A stretch of 64,000 bases of DNA, taken from Cyclaneusma minus. Its lineage: Eukaryota; Ascomycota; Leotiomycetes; Marthamycetales; Marthamycetaceae. Positions 20,502 to 34,241 of this stretch are shown here, piece after piece. Every line of letters starts with the position of its first letter. The first letter of the stretch is position 1. The DNA lies in contig JAKZHN010000058.1 in assembly GCA_037179335.1 (NCBI GenBank), forward strand, positions 56,769-120,768. The letters are read 5' to 3'. The notes beneath the pieces are model-generated. The model saw only the letters and a program-made list of their open reading frames with translations. It did not search any database and was not told the DNA's origin. A program made the position numbers and the translations under genes.

Positions 20502-23500
20502 GTTCGCCAAAAGCCAGGCATTTTGCAGTATTTTTTTTAGGCTTTTTGAATAAAAGAGTTTGAATTTTAAAAAGAATGCTTTAAAAAGATAATTAGAAAA
20601 TAAATAAATTTTAGCCAAATATTTTTTGCTATTTGCTGTAATATAAAAGTTTAAAATTATAAAGCCTTATAATAGCGCTATATAATTGCCAATTAATTTT
20701 TCAAATTTTATAGCCAGCCTAATACGGCGAATGGCAATTAAAATGCTTAAATAATAAAATTTCAAAGGAAAATTTACTATAATAAATAATTAATATAAAA
20801 TAAAATAAAATTCTCCCTATATTTGATATAAATTAATAACTGAGAAAATAAAAATAAAAATCTATGAAAACTTAAATATTCATACAGAATTTTTAAAAAT
20901 AGTATTAAATAATAAAGAAAATCCAGCCGCATTTAATAAATTTATTATCAAATAAATTGGATAAAAATTAATAATAGTTTTAAATCCTAATGAAGTTTTC
21001 AAATTACTAATTAATATAAAATCAAAAATTATAAAAAAAAAAGATTTTCAAATAGAAAAAGTAATTAGAAATATTAAAAGAATAAAGAAAATAGAAAATA
21101 AATAGCGGAAATTATAAAACTCCAACAAGATTTTTATAATTTTATAATTTCCAAATTCTATATTCTGCTTATTATATTAAGCGGTTTTTAATATTTTCAA
21201 AATCTAATTGGCCTATAAAATTAGCATAACGCTATTTTAAAAGAATTTTAATTATACTATTAATTAGTATTTTAATTATAGATATTTATTCAATTTTAAT
21301 TTGGCTTAATTAAATAGTTTCTGTAGCCCAATATTAATACATATTAATATAACGTAGCTAAATAATTAATTTGGGCGTTTTTAAATTTAAAAAGCGTAAA
21401 ATTTAAATATTATTGCAATAAAACATTAATTTATTATTAAATTTAATATCTATTTAAGCAAAAAAATATTTTTAAGCAATTAGCTTTTTCGCAGCAATAA
21501 TCTAAATTAATAATTTTGCTTTAATATTAAAAATAATAACAGTTTTTTGCTTATTTGATTTTTAGTTAATTATATTGCTAAAACACTTTACTATAAACTT
21601 TTAAAAGCTTTTCTTATTTGCTTTATTAGCAAAATTAATATTAGCGAAAATTGCCAAATTCATGTTTTCTAAATTTGGCTAAACTTAGTATTTTAATTTA
21701 AAGCATAATGTATAATCGGCGGATCCAATTAAATATTTTAAATAATAAATAGCAGCTTTTTAATAATTTTGAAAAAGATTAATATTAAATTTAAATAATT
21801 ATAAATAAAAGCAAAACACGTTTTTCTTAATAATATTAGCTAATTAATCAATTTTATTTACTCAATCTAAATATCTTTTGCATAGTTTTTTATTGGATTT
21901 TTCAAAATTAAAAATAAATATCAAATCAATTAATAGCGGCATTTTAAATAAATATTTATTTAAATTAATGGTATAGTTTTTAACTAGCTGGAAAACATAA
22001 GCTTTTTAGCTTAGCTAAAGCTTTTTTAAAATTTAATTACGGATAATGCGGTATTTTATAAATTTAAAATTTTTCCTAAGAATTTTTATTTTATATTTAA
22101 AATATAAATGGTTTTTAAAATGCTAAATTCAAATAATAAGAAATATATGTAATAACTATATTATTAATATAAAAAAATACCATTAAATCTTTTATAATAA
22201 AAATGCAAGGCTATTTAGAAAGCTATTTGAATTTATAGGCGACGAGAATTTCCGAGATATTTTTATTTTATAAAAGGGCAAAAATGAATAAATTATAAAG
22301 GCCTTGTATAATTTATAAAAAAAATTCCTAAATCGCTAGAATTTTTATAATTATTAAATTTATAAATATATATTGTTTTTAATTTGGCGTTTATATAAGC
22401 ATTAATAATATTTATATAAAAGAATTTCTAGCTAAAATAAATTATTATAATTAAAAGGGCCCAAAAATAGCGTAGAGCGAAAGTAGCCAAATAGATTTTT
22501 TTATCCATTAAATAAAGATTTCCATAAGCCATATATTAAATTTTGAATTTAAAAAAATAATTATAAATATTAAATTTCAAATTAAATATCTATATTAAAA
22601 AACTTAATTTAATTTCTAATAATCTGATTTTTAAATTTATAATTAATTTAAAGATTTTCCTTTTTACAAAAGCCATTTATTTAATTTTAGCAGTTTTTAA
22701 AGAGTGCTTTTTATTAAATAACGGAGTATAGCATGCTAATTAAATAGTTTTGGCTAAATTAAATTTATCAATATTATATCAATTGGATTAGCAAATTTAT
22801 TTAGGAAAAAGACTTTTTTTAAACGCTGCTTTTTCCCAAAAATTGAAAAACTAAATATTAATTAGAATTGAAATTAATTTAATTAATATAGCCTTTTTTT
22901 CTTAATAAATTTATTGGATTTAAAACAGTTAAAAGCCCAATGCTTAATGCTATCGCATTTATAGCATTAATTATAAATAGGCTTTTTTATTATTATTATT
23001 ATTGGATCGCTGAAAATCTTTATAATTGCCCCAATAATTTCTTTTACAAAACCTTTTTTAATATTTTTCATAGTCAAATTTAAAATTTTAATTCTGTTAA
23101 TTTTCCCGGCCTTTTATAAAGGAATTAAAATTATTTATATTATAATATAGAATTTTAATCTTTTTTAAAAAAAATTAAATATAGAACATATCTGCAATTA
23201 TATATATTAAAAAAAGGCCAAGTTAGAAAATCCTTATAAACATTAATATTGGGCATATTACCCAGCTAAGCATTGCAATAAAAATTTGCAAAAGAAAAAT
23301 CCTTATTTTAACTTATATAGCAAATTAAATAAAAATGGCATGCATTATTTTATTTAATAAAGAAATTAAAGCAAGCGCGGAAAACATCATATATTAATCT
23401 TTTAACTGTAAAAGAACTTTTTTAAAAAATATTATAGTAAAATTAAAAAATATAATATAAACTATAGCAATAGGAATAATGGAAAATAATTAGCATTAAT

Positions 23501-24291
23501 AATTAATTTATTTTTTACAGCAATATACTAAATTCTAAATTTGAGCTTAAAGCCGTTGTTAAATTTATTAAAATTAAAAAGCTTTTTAAAATAGTAAAAT
23601 TTAATAAAAATGGAAAACCAATACAAATCATTATTTTAAAGGCTAAAAGAGCTATTATTATTGCCAAAGTTATTATTTAAAAAATAGTTATTGCTATTGC
23701 TATTATTTGTAGCGGCCATATAATTGGCGGCGGTTTTGCAAATCTTATTAATATTAATAAAATATCAAAATTAAATTGCAAAAACATCAAAAACCGTTTT
23801 AATTTTGTAAATGGCAAAGCAAAAAGTATAAAATTCGTTATAATTTATTTTAAACCGCGTTTAAAAATTGTTTTTATTAAAAATACCAAATATCTTCAAT
23901 ATATTAAATATTTTTGATTTTTAAAAATCAATATTTAATTCCAAACACTATTAGTATAGAATTTTTAATTTGTTTTTAATTTCGGCTTTAAAAATAGCAT
24001 TTTGCCAAAAACAATTATTAAAAATTTAAAAACTGCTATTATAGTTATTGCAAAAAAAGTTAAAAAATTGCTGGGCTTTTATTGCAAAGCTAATAAATTA
24101 AGCTTATTTAAAAGATTAAAAAACAAATAATAGGAAATAATAAATAAATTAGTAATAGCAATAAAACTGTTATAAATTGTATTCGGAACTTTAATTAAAA
24201 TTAAAATATAAATTATTATCAATAAATATTTATTGCTATAAAAAAAGAAAAAGCTCTCCAATTATTATAAAACTAAATTTAATAACTATAT
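20502..24291 (-). mobile_element. RIP-degraded copia-type element, reverse strand
   Basis: AT desert with no intact frame. Reverse-strand translation of about 22.1-22.5 kb follows copia reverse transcriptase (see the RT entry), so this is a second copia remnant in opposite orientation to the one at 1.7-6.9 kb. Ends are not defined. A stretch with repeated TTCTAT and TATATA motifs, near AGCGCTATATATTC (about 20364), could belong to a terminal repeat. Confidence 0.5.
22100..22510 (-). pseudogene. Copia reverse transcriptase relic with mutated YVDD box
   Basis: On the reverse strand, in shifting frames, the order is a region resembling the start of copia RT domain 1 (INIINAYINAKL, matching the V-N-A-F/Y-L-N-A/S-x-L block) and, about 300 bp further, MVFFYINNIVITYI at about 22141-22190. 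The latter is the catalytic FFYVDD box with Val and both Asp converted to Ile and Asn, exactly what G-to-A RIP changes of GTT and GAT produce. The catalytic aspartates are lost. Confidence 0.55.
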
Positions 24292-24358
24292 AGCGCACGG
24301 ACTATGCTAGGGCTCTCTCGGCTGGCTAGCCGTGGAGAGCGCTCTACTCCAGGGCCGT
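24292..24358. repeat. GC-rich island with nested hairpin
   Basis: A 65-bp GC-rich patch inside AT-rich DNA. GCTCTC at 24312 pairs with GAGAGC at about 24335, enclosing a second inverted repeat (CGGCT GGCT AGCCG). It lies at the junction of two AT blocks and is probably an element terminus. Confidence 0.45.
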
Positions 24359-25072
24359 TATAGTATTGCTTAAATAGCTTTTTACTAAGCAATTTGATAG
24401 CAGAAATATTATATTTATAATAAAGCCAAAATATTATCTTATTATTAATTTTAAACAATTTAAATTAATAGCATTAATTATATTTTCGTTTAATCAAAAA
24501 CTTAGCCAGCACTATCATATTAGCTATATTAATTTATATTTAAAAAAATACTATTTTTATCAATAGCTTTTTGAAACGGCCAATTAAAAAATCGGATAAT
24601 CTATTAAAAATAAATTTATATATGGCTTTATTGAAAAGCGTTTTAATTCCTAAAATTATTAAATTATTAAATATAAATTAAGAACATAAAATTGCTTTTT
24701 CCTATTATTTCGAATTATTTAAAATTAAAATAAAATACTGTAATAATATTTTAACAATTAGATTTATTTGTTTTTTTATTTTATTTATTTAGAAATAATA
24801 AGCGGTAGAAAATAATAGCTAAATTTCTAATCTGGTAAATACTATTTTTTATAATTACTTTTAAAAATATGAATTTTTGTTAAATAAAAATATTTTAAGC
24901 AATTCCCAATTATAGCTAAATAATTATTTTACTAAAAGTTTAGCTTATGAAGCAGCTATTTAGATTATTTTGCCGAATATAATCCCAATTTTTTAAAACT
25001 TTAAGCATATAAAATTTGAAGCGATATTACTATTATCTTTAAATTTAAATAATATAAAAATAAAATCTACAT
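24359..25072. other. AT-rich transposon debris
   Basis: No gene, RNA or ordered repeat that I can support. The composition and TAA/TAT-rich frames match the neighbouring RIP-affected elements. Confidence 0.4.
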
Positions 25073-27121
25073 CGGCAAATACTTCAAATAACCCTATTAT
25101 CATGATTTTGGGATTAAAATAACCCCGAAATTAAAGGTTGACTTTGCATTATTTATTTATATTTTATATAGGCGTTTTTTAATTAGGGCTTTTAAAATTT
25201 GAATAAAAAAGGTATTTATTTAATAAAATCCAAAAAAAAACATAAAAGCTGAATATTTTATAATTGTTTAAATATAAAATTTTGGTTTTCGGGATTAAAG
25301 CCTGATTCCAAAATTGGATTTAAATAACATTTTAATAGTGCTATCAATTTTAAACTAATTAAATTTTAGTTTTTAATATTAGTTAAAGGATAATAGGGCT
25401 TTTTAAATTATACTTTTTGGGATTTTGATAATTGGCTTTTAAGCGAGAAAATTAATTGTAGAAAATCTGTTACTAAAAATTTAAGTTTTAAAGCCATAAT
25501 TTAAATTAATTATATTTTTATTAGTTCTAAAAATAATTGAATTTTGAGTTTCAATAATTAAGTGTTTTAATTAAATTTATAATAATCCATTTTTAAATAA
25601 TTAATTATATTGTTTTAAAGATTATTATTTTGCAATGCACTAATTAAAAACTATACCATCTAGCTATCTACAACGCTATTAAATTAATTATTTAAGCAAT
25701 TAATATAATTAAATCAATTGAGAAAATCAATTATTAAATATTAGAATTTAATTATTTTTAAAAGTGGTTAAATTTCAATAAAATTAAATTTTTATAGCTT
25801 ATAAAATAGCCTGGCTTAGCGCTCCCAAATTTTAGCGCTTTTTAAATAGCGCAATCTTAATTGTATTAAAACTTTCTTATTTTTAAAAATAATTAAAATT
25901 TGATTTTTGGAAATTCATTTTTCTAATTAATTTAGCTATTATAATTGATTAAATAATTAATTTTATTGCGCTATAAATGGCTATTTTAATGGTTATTGAA
26001 AGCGTTAAGCTAAGGCAATTTTAGTTTGCTGGAATTTAAGATTATAACTTGAATTAATTATATTTCCATCGCTTTTACAAATAATTAAATTTTGATTTTT
26101 AATAATTGATTTTTTTAATTAATTTAGCTATTATAATTGCTTAAATAATTGATTTTATTGCGCTATAAATGGCTATTCTAATGGTGGTTGGGAGCGTTAA
26201 GCTAGGGCAAATTTAATCTACTAAATTTTAAAATTATAATTTGAATTAATTATATTCTCACCGCTTTTAAAAATAATTGAATTTTGACTTTTAATAATTG
26301 TGTTTTTTAATTGATTTAGCTATTTAAATCGCTTAAATAACTAAATCTATTAAATTGTGGATTGCTATTTAATTGCAAGGCTTGGATGCTAGAGAGCGCA
26401 AATTTGAAATTGTAGGAATTTTATTATTTTTAAAAATAATTAAATTCTAACTTTTGAAAACTGATTTTCTTAATTAATTAAGCTATCTAAATTGCTTAGA
26501 TAATTAATTTTATTATATTGTGAATTGCGGGCTGTAAGCTAAAATGGCTGCTTGCAAAATTTGCAGCTTTAAAAATCAGCTTTTAGCGCAATAAAATTAA
26601 TAGTTTAAAAGGTTTTTATTGTAGAATTAATTAAGAAAATTAATTATTAAAATTAGAAATTAATTATCTTTAAAAATAATAGCGCTATAATTGTTTTAAA
26701 TATAGTGGTTATTTTAAAAATAGAAATATAATAATATAATGGTGGATTTTAATAATATATTTGCTTTTAATTTACAGCGCTATAATTTTGCCAGGATTTT
26801 TTTTTATTAACTATTGTATTTTAATTAATATAAATAAGGGTTTTTATATATACTTTTATAAAAAAGTGCTTTTAAAGGCCTTTTTTTTAATTATTGAAAA
26901 TAATGAGTTTTGGTATTTCCAACGTTCGGGGTCAGGCTTTGATCCCAATTTTTAAAAACTTAACAATAATTTAAGCTAGTAATAATAGTAGATTATAATA
27001 TATCATATTTTACAGAACCCAAATAAAAAAATCAATTTCTGGCAATTTAATATCCAATTAAAATTCCGGGGTTATTTGAATCTCAAAATTATAATAACAG
27101 GGTTATTTTAGGTACTTGCCG
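25073..27121. mobile_element. Non-autonomous TIR element A (about 2.05 kb)
   Basis: The ends are inverted copies of each other over about 60 bp: CGGCAAATACTTCAAATAAC... on the left and the reverse complement of CGGCAAGTACCTAAAATAAC... on the right, both continuing into AATAACCCCG(A/G)AATT. The inside has no coding capacity. It contains several copies of a short palindromic module built on AATTGA GAAAA TCAATT and TCAGAATT(C/G)AATTATTTTTAAAA. A TTCGGGGTCAGGCT motif near the right end is shared with element B. I could not define a target-site duplication. Confidence 0.6.
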
Positions 27122-28199
27122 AATTTATATTAATAATATAAAAAAAGTATAATAGCATTCAACTAATTAAAAGCTATTATATAAAGCATAATACTTTATT
27201 TAATATAATATATATTATAGGCAAGCAATTACAAATTTATAAATTAATCCTATATTTCTATATATATTTATATACAAGTATAAAAATCTTACAAATACAA
27301 AGTTTCGAAATATAAAAACGCTTGGCCATTTTAAATTTGGCGCAATAATAAATTAATCCGTCCTTAATAATAATAAGAAAATCGGCTTAATTGGCTTTAA
27401 ATTTAATATTTGCTTAAAATATTTATAATATTGCCAGCTATAGCTTATTATTTTTATAGTTTTAAACTAGCTATTCTTTAAAATCCATATTTATTTATAT
27501 AAAATCTATTGCAAATATCTTTAAATTTACCAAAATTTTTACAATATTAATAATATTATCAATTTATAAAATATCCAATTTGCTTTTAGCTAATACTTTC
27601 CAAATGACTATTAACTTAATTAGCAATTTAAAAAGGGGCGTTTTAAATTAACATTGGACTTTTTCTAATCTATATTTGCTAAATCCAATTGGAAAAACCC
27701 GGTATTTATCCGGCCATTTTAGCTGCGAAAATAATTAAAATCAATTTTATATTATTAAGCCCGGTTTTTAAGCCTTTTTAATTAATTTTAAGCTATTTAT
27801 ATATTTAAATTAATTTCAAACTATTCATAATATAGATTTTGTCCAAAGGCTTTAGCTTTAGCCTTTAATATTTAATTTTAAATATTTAGCTTTAAATATC
27901 CAGTTTTAAATATCCAGCTTTAGCTTTACCAGCTTTAATTTTTAATTTTTAATTTTTGCTTTAGTAGCTTTAGCGCAACTATATTAAAATCCAAGAAAAG
28001 CAATTTAATATATATTATAATAAAGGCAAAAATTAAAAAAACTTAATTTAAAATAATAATTAGCATAATATTATGATATAAATAAATAATATATAAAGCT
28101 TTCTAATACATATTGCAATGCATACAAGCTAAAATATAAATTGCTAATTTAAAAAAATATACGTTAAAAGGCCAAAGCCCTTTCCTAAAGCTAAAGCAT

Positions 28200-28251
<52 letters not shown>

Positions 28252-28539
28252 GTAATTTAATGGTCGAATATTTAAAAACGCTCCGGAGTTATTTAGCAAA
28301 TAACGAACCCAGGTAAATTCCAGGCCTTTTTTGATTGGATTTAGCAAATATAAATTGGAAAAAATCCGGTATCGATTTAGCACGCCCCTTTAAAAAATGT
28401 ATTTAAAGTAATATAAATTGTTCGTAGCTTATATTTAATTAATAATTTAAATTAAAATAAATATTTTGCAGTTTAAATTAATTCAAAATTTATTTTACTT
28501 GTAAAAATTATTAAAATAATATTAGCTTTAATAGTGTTT
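27122..28539. other. AT-rich debris with a TAA microsatellite
   Basis: No gene seen. Between 27840 and 27970 a GCTTTA(G/A)-type phrase (AGCTTTAAATATCCAGTTTTAAATATCCAG) is repeated. About 18 TAA/ATA triplets in a row occur at 28198-28250. Confidence 0.4.
28198..28250. repeat. (TAA)n microsatellite
   Basis: Uninterrupted ATA/TAA triplets across roughly 53 bp. On the reverse strand they read as a meaningless poly-Tyr ORF. Confidence 0.85.
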
Positions 28540-28671
28540 AACCAGCTGCAGCAAAAGCCTTAGGCACCTATGGGTGGCCATGGTAGCCCGTGCCCACCCA
28601 GCTGGCGCAGCGCTATCGCTAGCGCTAAAAGCCGGGAATAGCTTTAAAAAAAGCGCCGGCAACGAGCCAGC
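28540..28671. repeat. GC-rich island, possible left end of a large element
   Basis: Begins near CCTTAGGCACCTATGGG and includes GCCCGTGCCCACC, the CGCTATCGCTAGCGCT palindromic core and GCGCCGGC. The CCTTAGG(C/T)(A/G)C phrase recurs inverted at about 37000, and CACCTATGGGTGG is itself palindromic. The island stands out from flanks that are mostly A and T. Confidence 0.4.
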
Positions 28672-30441
28672 TTTTTTTTCCTAAATACAATTAACAAAGC
28701 ATACTAATAATCCTAAATTGCATATGCATTATTTTACCATTTATCCTTAATAAATCAATATTAATTAGCGTTCTTTTACTAAAAATAGCAAATTTGCAAG
28801 GTTATTAAAAAAAGAAATTTACCTTTAATTGCGCAATATACTAACTGGAGTTTTTAAAAAGCCCGGCCTTAAAAGCCCTTAAGCCTTAATAATAAGCAAT
28901 TAAAGAATCCTGCCAACTTTTGCTTTTTTATTTAAGCGCCGCATTTTATTACAGCTATTTAATTGCCATGAAATATATTATTACTGCATTTTTATACTTT
29001 TTAGCCAAGCAATAATAGTAGCAAATTGCGCATTTTATACGCAGCTTTATTTCAAAGCTTTAGCCCCATTTAAATTAAATTATATCCAAATTCATTTTAT
29101 TTAAATTTATATTATTTAAATTTGCAATATCAAAATTTAAATTTATTAAAACCAATTTTAAGCCTTTGCTAGGCAAAAGCTTAAAACAAGCTTAGCGCCC
29201 CCATTTAGCCTTTAAGGAATTCTATAGCAAGCCAGCTAATATAGCCTAGCAATTGCGTAATTATTATACCTTTACTTATTTTCTTTCAAAATAAATTATT
29301 TTATAGCGCCTTATTAGCCTAATTTGCATAATTAGCAGCCTTAAATTTAATAATTATACTGCTATTAAAAAAACCAAATTTTAATATTTTTAAAATTAAA
29401 TAAAAAAATATGAAAGGCTATAATTTAAAAATATATATTAAGCCTATATTAAATACAATTTCTTTAAATTAATATAGCAAAAAATAAAAAATTGAATTTA
29501 CCGGTATAAATTTATAAATATTATATTAAAATAAATTTGGAAATTAAAAATTTAATATATTTAAGATATGTTTTATAGAAAACGGCATTTTTATAAATAA
29601 TATACAAAGGAAAAATTGGCGATTTTTTTTATTTAACTTGGCAATAAAAAATAACACTTTAGAATTATTGCTAAAGGATTTATTAAAAAATAAACGCGCA
29701 AAAGAAAATCCCCTGCATGCCTATGTGTTTTTAATGCAATTTATAAAGGCATTTATAGCAAGCCCCCCAATCCCTTTTTAAAAAAGAAAAAGATTTAAAT
29801 TCAGGATATTTTAATAGCCAACCCTGTTTTAGCCAAAATTTTTAATAAATTTCTAAAAAAAACTAAAGTTAAAGCAATTAAAAACTTAACTAAAAATTCA
29901 GCATTTTAGGGATAATTTTACACTTAATTTAAACCGTTAACCAAATTATTTTTAAAAAATGCCCTATATTGAAAAGTTATACCAGGATTTTTAAAAGATT
30001 TCTTATAAAGCTATTTTTATCTATAAAATAACTTTTGTATCCCGCTACCTTTTTTCGGAATTTAAATACTATTTTTAAAAACGCTATATACTACCCTTTT
30101 ATTTTCCTAGCCTTTTAATATTGCAAAAAAATGGAAGCCCAGTTTTTTTAAATTTCGGCATTAATAAAAAAAAACAATTATAAGGCTAAAATGTTTTTAT
30201 AAATATTGGTAAAATATATTAGAAAAACACCGCTATAGCAATAAGCTATTTAATATTTCAAATATTAAGCTTTAAAGGCTTCATAATATATATAATAAGG
30301 CTGGCATTTTAAAAACTAATTATATTATAATTTATTGATATATATTAATTAGCAAGGCTAAAAAATATTATAATTGCTTTTTAATACGCAAGGAATTTAT
30401 ATTTAATAAAATGGTTAAATTTATCAAAATAAAATTTAAAG
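28672..30441. other. AT-rich transposon debris
   Basis: No intact reading frame. GC rises slightly in places (29160-29260, 29700-29780), but I cannot identify a protein family. Confidence 0.4.
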
Positions 30442-31900
30442 CGGCAAATACCTAAAATAACCCTGTTATTATAATTTTGGGACTAAAATAACCCCGAAAT
30501 TTTAAATTGCGGGGAAATTGCAAGGAATTGAGTTTTTGAATTGGTTTTTTTGAATTATATTAGATGATAGTTTAATATTATTAAAAAAATTAAAAAAACT
30601 ATAGTTTTATCCCTAGCTTAATTTATTATTAATGTTTTAAATTTCGGGGTTATTGCCTAACCCCGAACGTCGGAAATACCAAAAGTCGTTGTTTTTAATA
30701 ATTAAAAAAGGGATAAAAAATAGACTTTGTATAAATGTTTTTTTAATAACGTCACAATAAAATTGGGTTAAATTTTATAATTCAAAACAAAAATTAAATA
30801 ATATTAAATTTTGGCAGAGTTATAGCATTGAGAAACAAGGGCAAATGTATTATTAAATTCCACTATATATTATTATTTTACCTATTGCTAAAATAACCCT
30901 TGAATTTAAAACAATTATAATTCCACCACTTTTAAAAATAATTGAATTCTGATTTTTAGAAATTGATTTTCCCAATTGATTCTACAATTAATTAATTTAA
31001 AATAATTAATTTTATCGCATTAAAAAAGGCTTTTTAATGCTGCAAGCCTTGCAAGCAGCTATTTTAGCTTGCAGCCAGTAATCCACAACGCAATAAAATT
31101 AATTATTTAAGCGATTATAATAGCTAAATTAATTAAGAAAATCAATTATTTTTAAAAGTGATGAAATTCTAACAACCTTAAATTTACCCTAGCTATAGCT
31201 CCTTAGTATCCAAGACTTGCAATTGAATAGCAATTTACCACGCGATAAAATTAATTGTTTATGTAATTTAAATACTTAAATCAATTGAGAAAATCAATTA
31301 TTAAAAGCCAAAATTGAATTATTTTTAAAAATAGTAAAATTCCGATAAAATTAAAGTTCTATAGCTTATAAGCGCTTTTATTACCTTTAGCGCTTTTAGC
31401 TATAATTTAAAAATGCCAGCTTTAATGCAATAAATGTAATTAAATAAATGCATTTTATTATAGAATTAATTGAAAAATCAATTATTAAAATTTAAAATTT
31501 AATTATTTCAAAAAATAACAGAGTTTTAATAAAATTGAATTTATAGGCTGGTTTAGCGCGCCAACGCTTTAGCGTTTTTTTGGCAGCGCAAATTTAATTT
31601 TATCGAAACTCCATTTGTTTTAAGGGTAATTGAATTTCGATTTTTAATAATTGATTTTCTTAATTAATTTAGCAATTATAATCGCTTAAACAATTAAGTT
31701 TATCGCGTTATGGGTGGCTATTTAATTGCAAGCGTTAAGAAGCTTGCTTGCAAAAGACTATTATAACGCGATAAAATCAATTATTTTAAATTAATTTATT
31801 ATAGAATTAATTGAGAAAATCAATTATTAAAAGTCAGAATTCAGTTATTTTTGAAAGTGGTAGAATTATAAATGATTTATATTATGGTTTTAAGGTTTAA
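30442..31900. mobile_element. Truncated TIR element C with palindromic modules
   Basis: Starts with the family TIR (CGGCAAATACCTAAAATAAC, followed by AATAACCCCGAAATTTTAAA). At about 30640-30690 it carries the ACCCCGAACGTCGGAAATACC segment, inverted relative to element B. Copies of the TCAGAATTCAATTATTTTTAAAA module and its inverse follow (about 30915, 31110, 31287, 31470, 31640, 31810). No matching right TIR was found, so the end coordinate is approximate. Confidence 0.5.
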
Positions 31901-32636
31901 ATTATAGTATTTAAGGTTTGAAATTTATAAAAATTCTTGCAAATATGCAAATAGCTTATTATTTATTAAAATATTATTATTCAATTTATTTTATTTAAAA
32001 AACCTATTTTTATAGGAAAGATTTTTACCATTTATAACCGCTATAGTAAAGGCATTTTTTAAAAATATATTTTTAAATAGTGGTACTATTAAAATATTAT
32101 CCAATGATATTAATTAATTTAAAACTTTGTAAGCAATAATCCTTAGCTTAAAGCTTAAACCTATTTTAAAAGGCATTTTTTTTTTGAAAATAATAATTTA
32201 AATAAGCCATGAAATATAATTGATATTTAAATACTATTTAAAATAATTCACTTTATTATAATAAATACTAATACCCTTATGCTTTTTTTATTATAATAAA
32301 AAATTAAAAAATTATTATAAGCAGGTAAAAAATTAGAAATTAAAAATAAAAATATTTGGTTTATAAAAATAGTCTTTTATATTAAATTTAGAAATTTTAA
32401 AAGCGTTTTCCACCAAATACGCAATTTCCTTAATTTTAAAATATTATTCAGCTTTTTTTAAATACGTTTTATATATTAAATCCCTTTTTAATAGGCAAAT
32501 ATAATAAAATTAGTTTCAATATTTATTTTAATATTTTTTATATTTCGCTTTAATTAATGGATTTCCAATATTAATTAAAAAGTATAAATAAGGGCATTTA
32601 ATAATATAAATACTGCTTTTCCTATTTTTTCAATAA
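31901..32636. other. AT-rich debris between TIR elements
   Basis: Nothing recognisable beyond low-complexity A/T sequence. Confidence 0.35.
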
Positions 32637-34241
32637 CGGCAAAATGCTAAAATAACCCTGTTATCCTGATTTTGTAGCTAAAATAACCCCGAAATTAAGG
32701 GTTGAGTTCCGATAATTATTACGGGCTATATATAAGGCTTTTTTAAATGCATTTTTTTATAATACTGGAAACGCTATTATCCTAATGTAATATAAAACAA
32801 ACATAAAATAATTTTGAAAGCTGACATTTATAAAGAGTAATAAACTTAAGACCTTGATTTTCGGTATTAAAGCCTGACCCCAAAAAGTGATTTTAATAAC
32901 ACTTTAATAGCGCCACCAATTTTAAAGCTAAGTAAAGTCTGTTTTCTGGTATTAGTTGAAAAATAGCGGGACTACCGTATTCCAATTTTTAGATTATTTT
33001 TTTCAAGCTCTAAATACAGTAAAAGCGGCTGCAAAAAAAGCTGTTATTAAAATTTTGACCTTAAGACCATGATTGAAATCAATTATATCTCTACCACTGT
33101 TAAAGACAATTGAATTCTGACTTTTGATAATTGATTTTATCAATTCATTCTACGATAAAATGCATTAACTAAATTACTTTTATCGCTTTAAAGGTGTTTT
33201 TTAAAGCATGGCTAAAGGCGCTGGGGAGCGCTTGAGAGCGCCGGAAAGCGCTAAGCCAAGCTGTACTACAGGCTGTAGAAACTTGATCTTGTCGGAACTC
33301 TACCAGTTTTAAAGATAATTGAATTCTGACTTTTGGAAATTAATTTTGTCAATTGATTTAGCTATTATAATCGCTCAAATAATTAACTTTATCGCGTTGT
33401 GGATTGCTATTTAATGGCAGGTCAAATGGTGCTAAAGACCGTTGGGTCACCAACGCTCCCCAGCACCCTTTACTTTTTATACCCACCAAGCAATAAAATT
33501 AATTATATGAGCGATTATAATAGCTAAACCAATTGAGAAAATCAATTTTCAAAAGTCAGAATTCAATTATCTTTAAAAGTGGTGGAATTCCGACAAAATC
33601 AAAAAAGCCTGGCTCAGCGCCCCAGCGCTCTCCAGCAACCTTGACCTTTTATACCCACGCAGCCTTTTTATCAATTATACTAACATTTTCTATCGCTAAT
33701 TTGGACCCAGCGAAAAATAGCCCCAAGTCAGAATTAAATTATCTTTAAAATTGGTAGAAATATAATTGATTCAAATAATTCAAGGGTTATTTTAGCGACA
33801 TGCTAAATGATAACACATGGTGAAATTTAATAACACATTGGCCCTTGGTTTTCAACGCTATAACTCTACCAAAATTTGAAATTAACTAGTTTTTGTAATT
33901 GATTATCATATTTTAACCGATTTCGATAGGACTTTGCATAGAAAGTTTTCTAAAAACACGCTTTTGAAGGCCTTATTTTAATTGTTGAAAATAACGACTT
34001 TTGATATTTCCGACGTTCGGGGTTAGGCTCTAACCCCAAAGTTTAAGAAATTAATAATAATTCAAGCTAGTAATAAATATATACGTTTTTTAATTTTCCT
34101 ACTAAAATTGAAATATAATATAATATAATGTAAAAAAACCAATTAAAAAACTCGATTTCTCGCAATTTTCCCGCAATCTTTAATTTCGGGGTTATTTTAG
34201 CTATAAAATCATAATAATAAGGTTATTATAGCATTTTGCCG
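32637..34241. mobile_element. Non-autonomous TIR element B (1.6 kb)
   Basis: The left end CGGCAAAATGCTAAAATAAC and the right end, read in reverse, CGGCAAAATGCTATAATAAC continue in parallel to AATAACCCCGAAATTAA(A/G)G, so the TIRs are about 65 bp and closely matched. Inside are at least three palindromic modules, two facing left (33080, 33299) and one facing right (33530), separated by GC-richer spacers rich in AGCGCT- and CGCTCCCCAGC-type sequence. No transposase is encoded. Confidence 0.65.

Noticed and set aside
28144..28383. 79-codon reverse ORF with poly-Tyr
   Set aside because: Produced by the TAA microsatellite within AT-rich debris.
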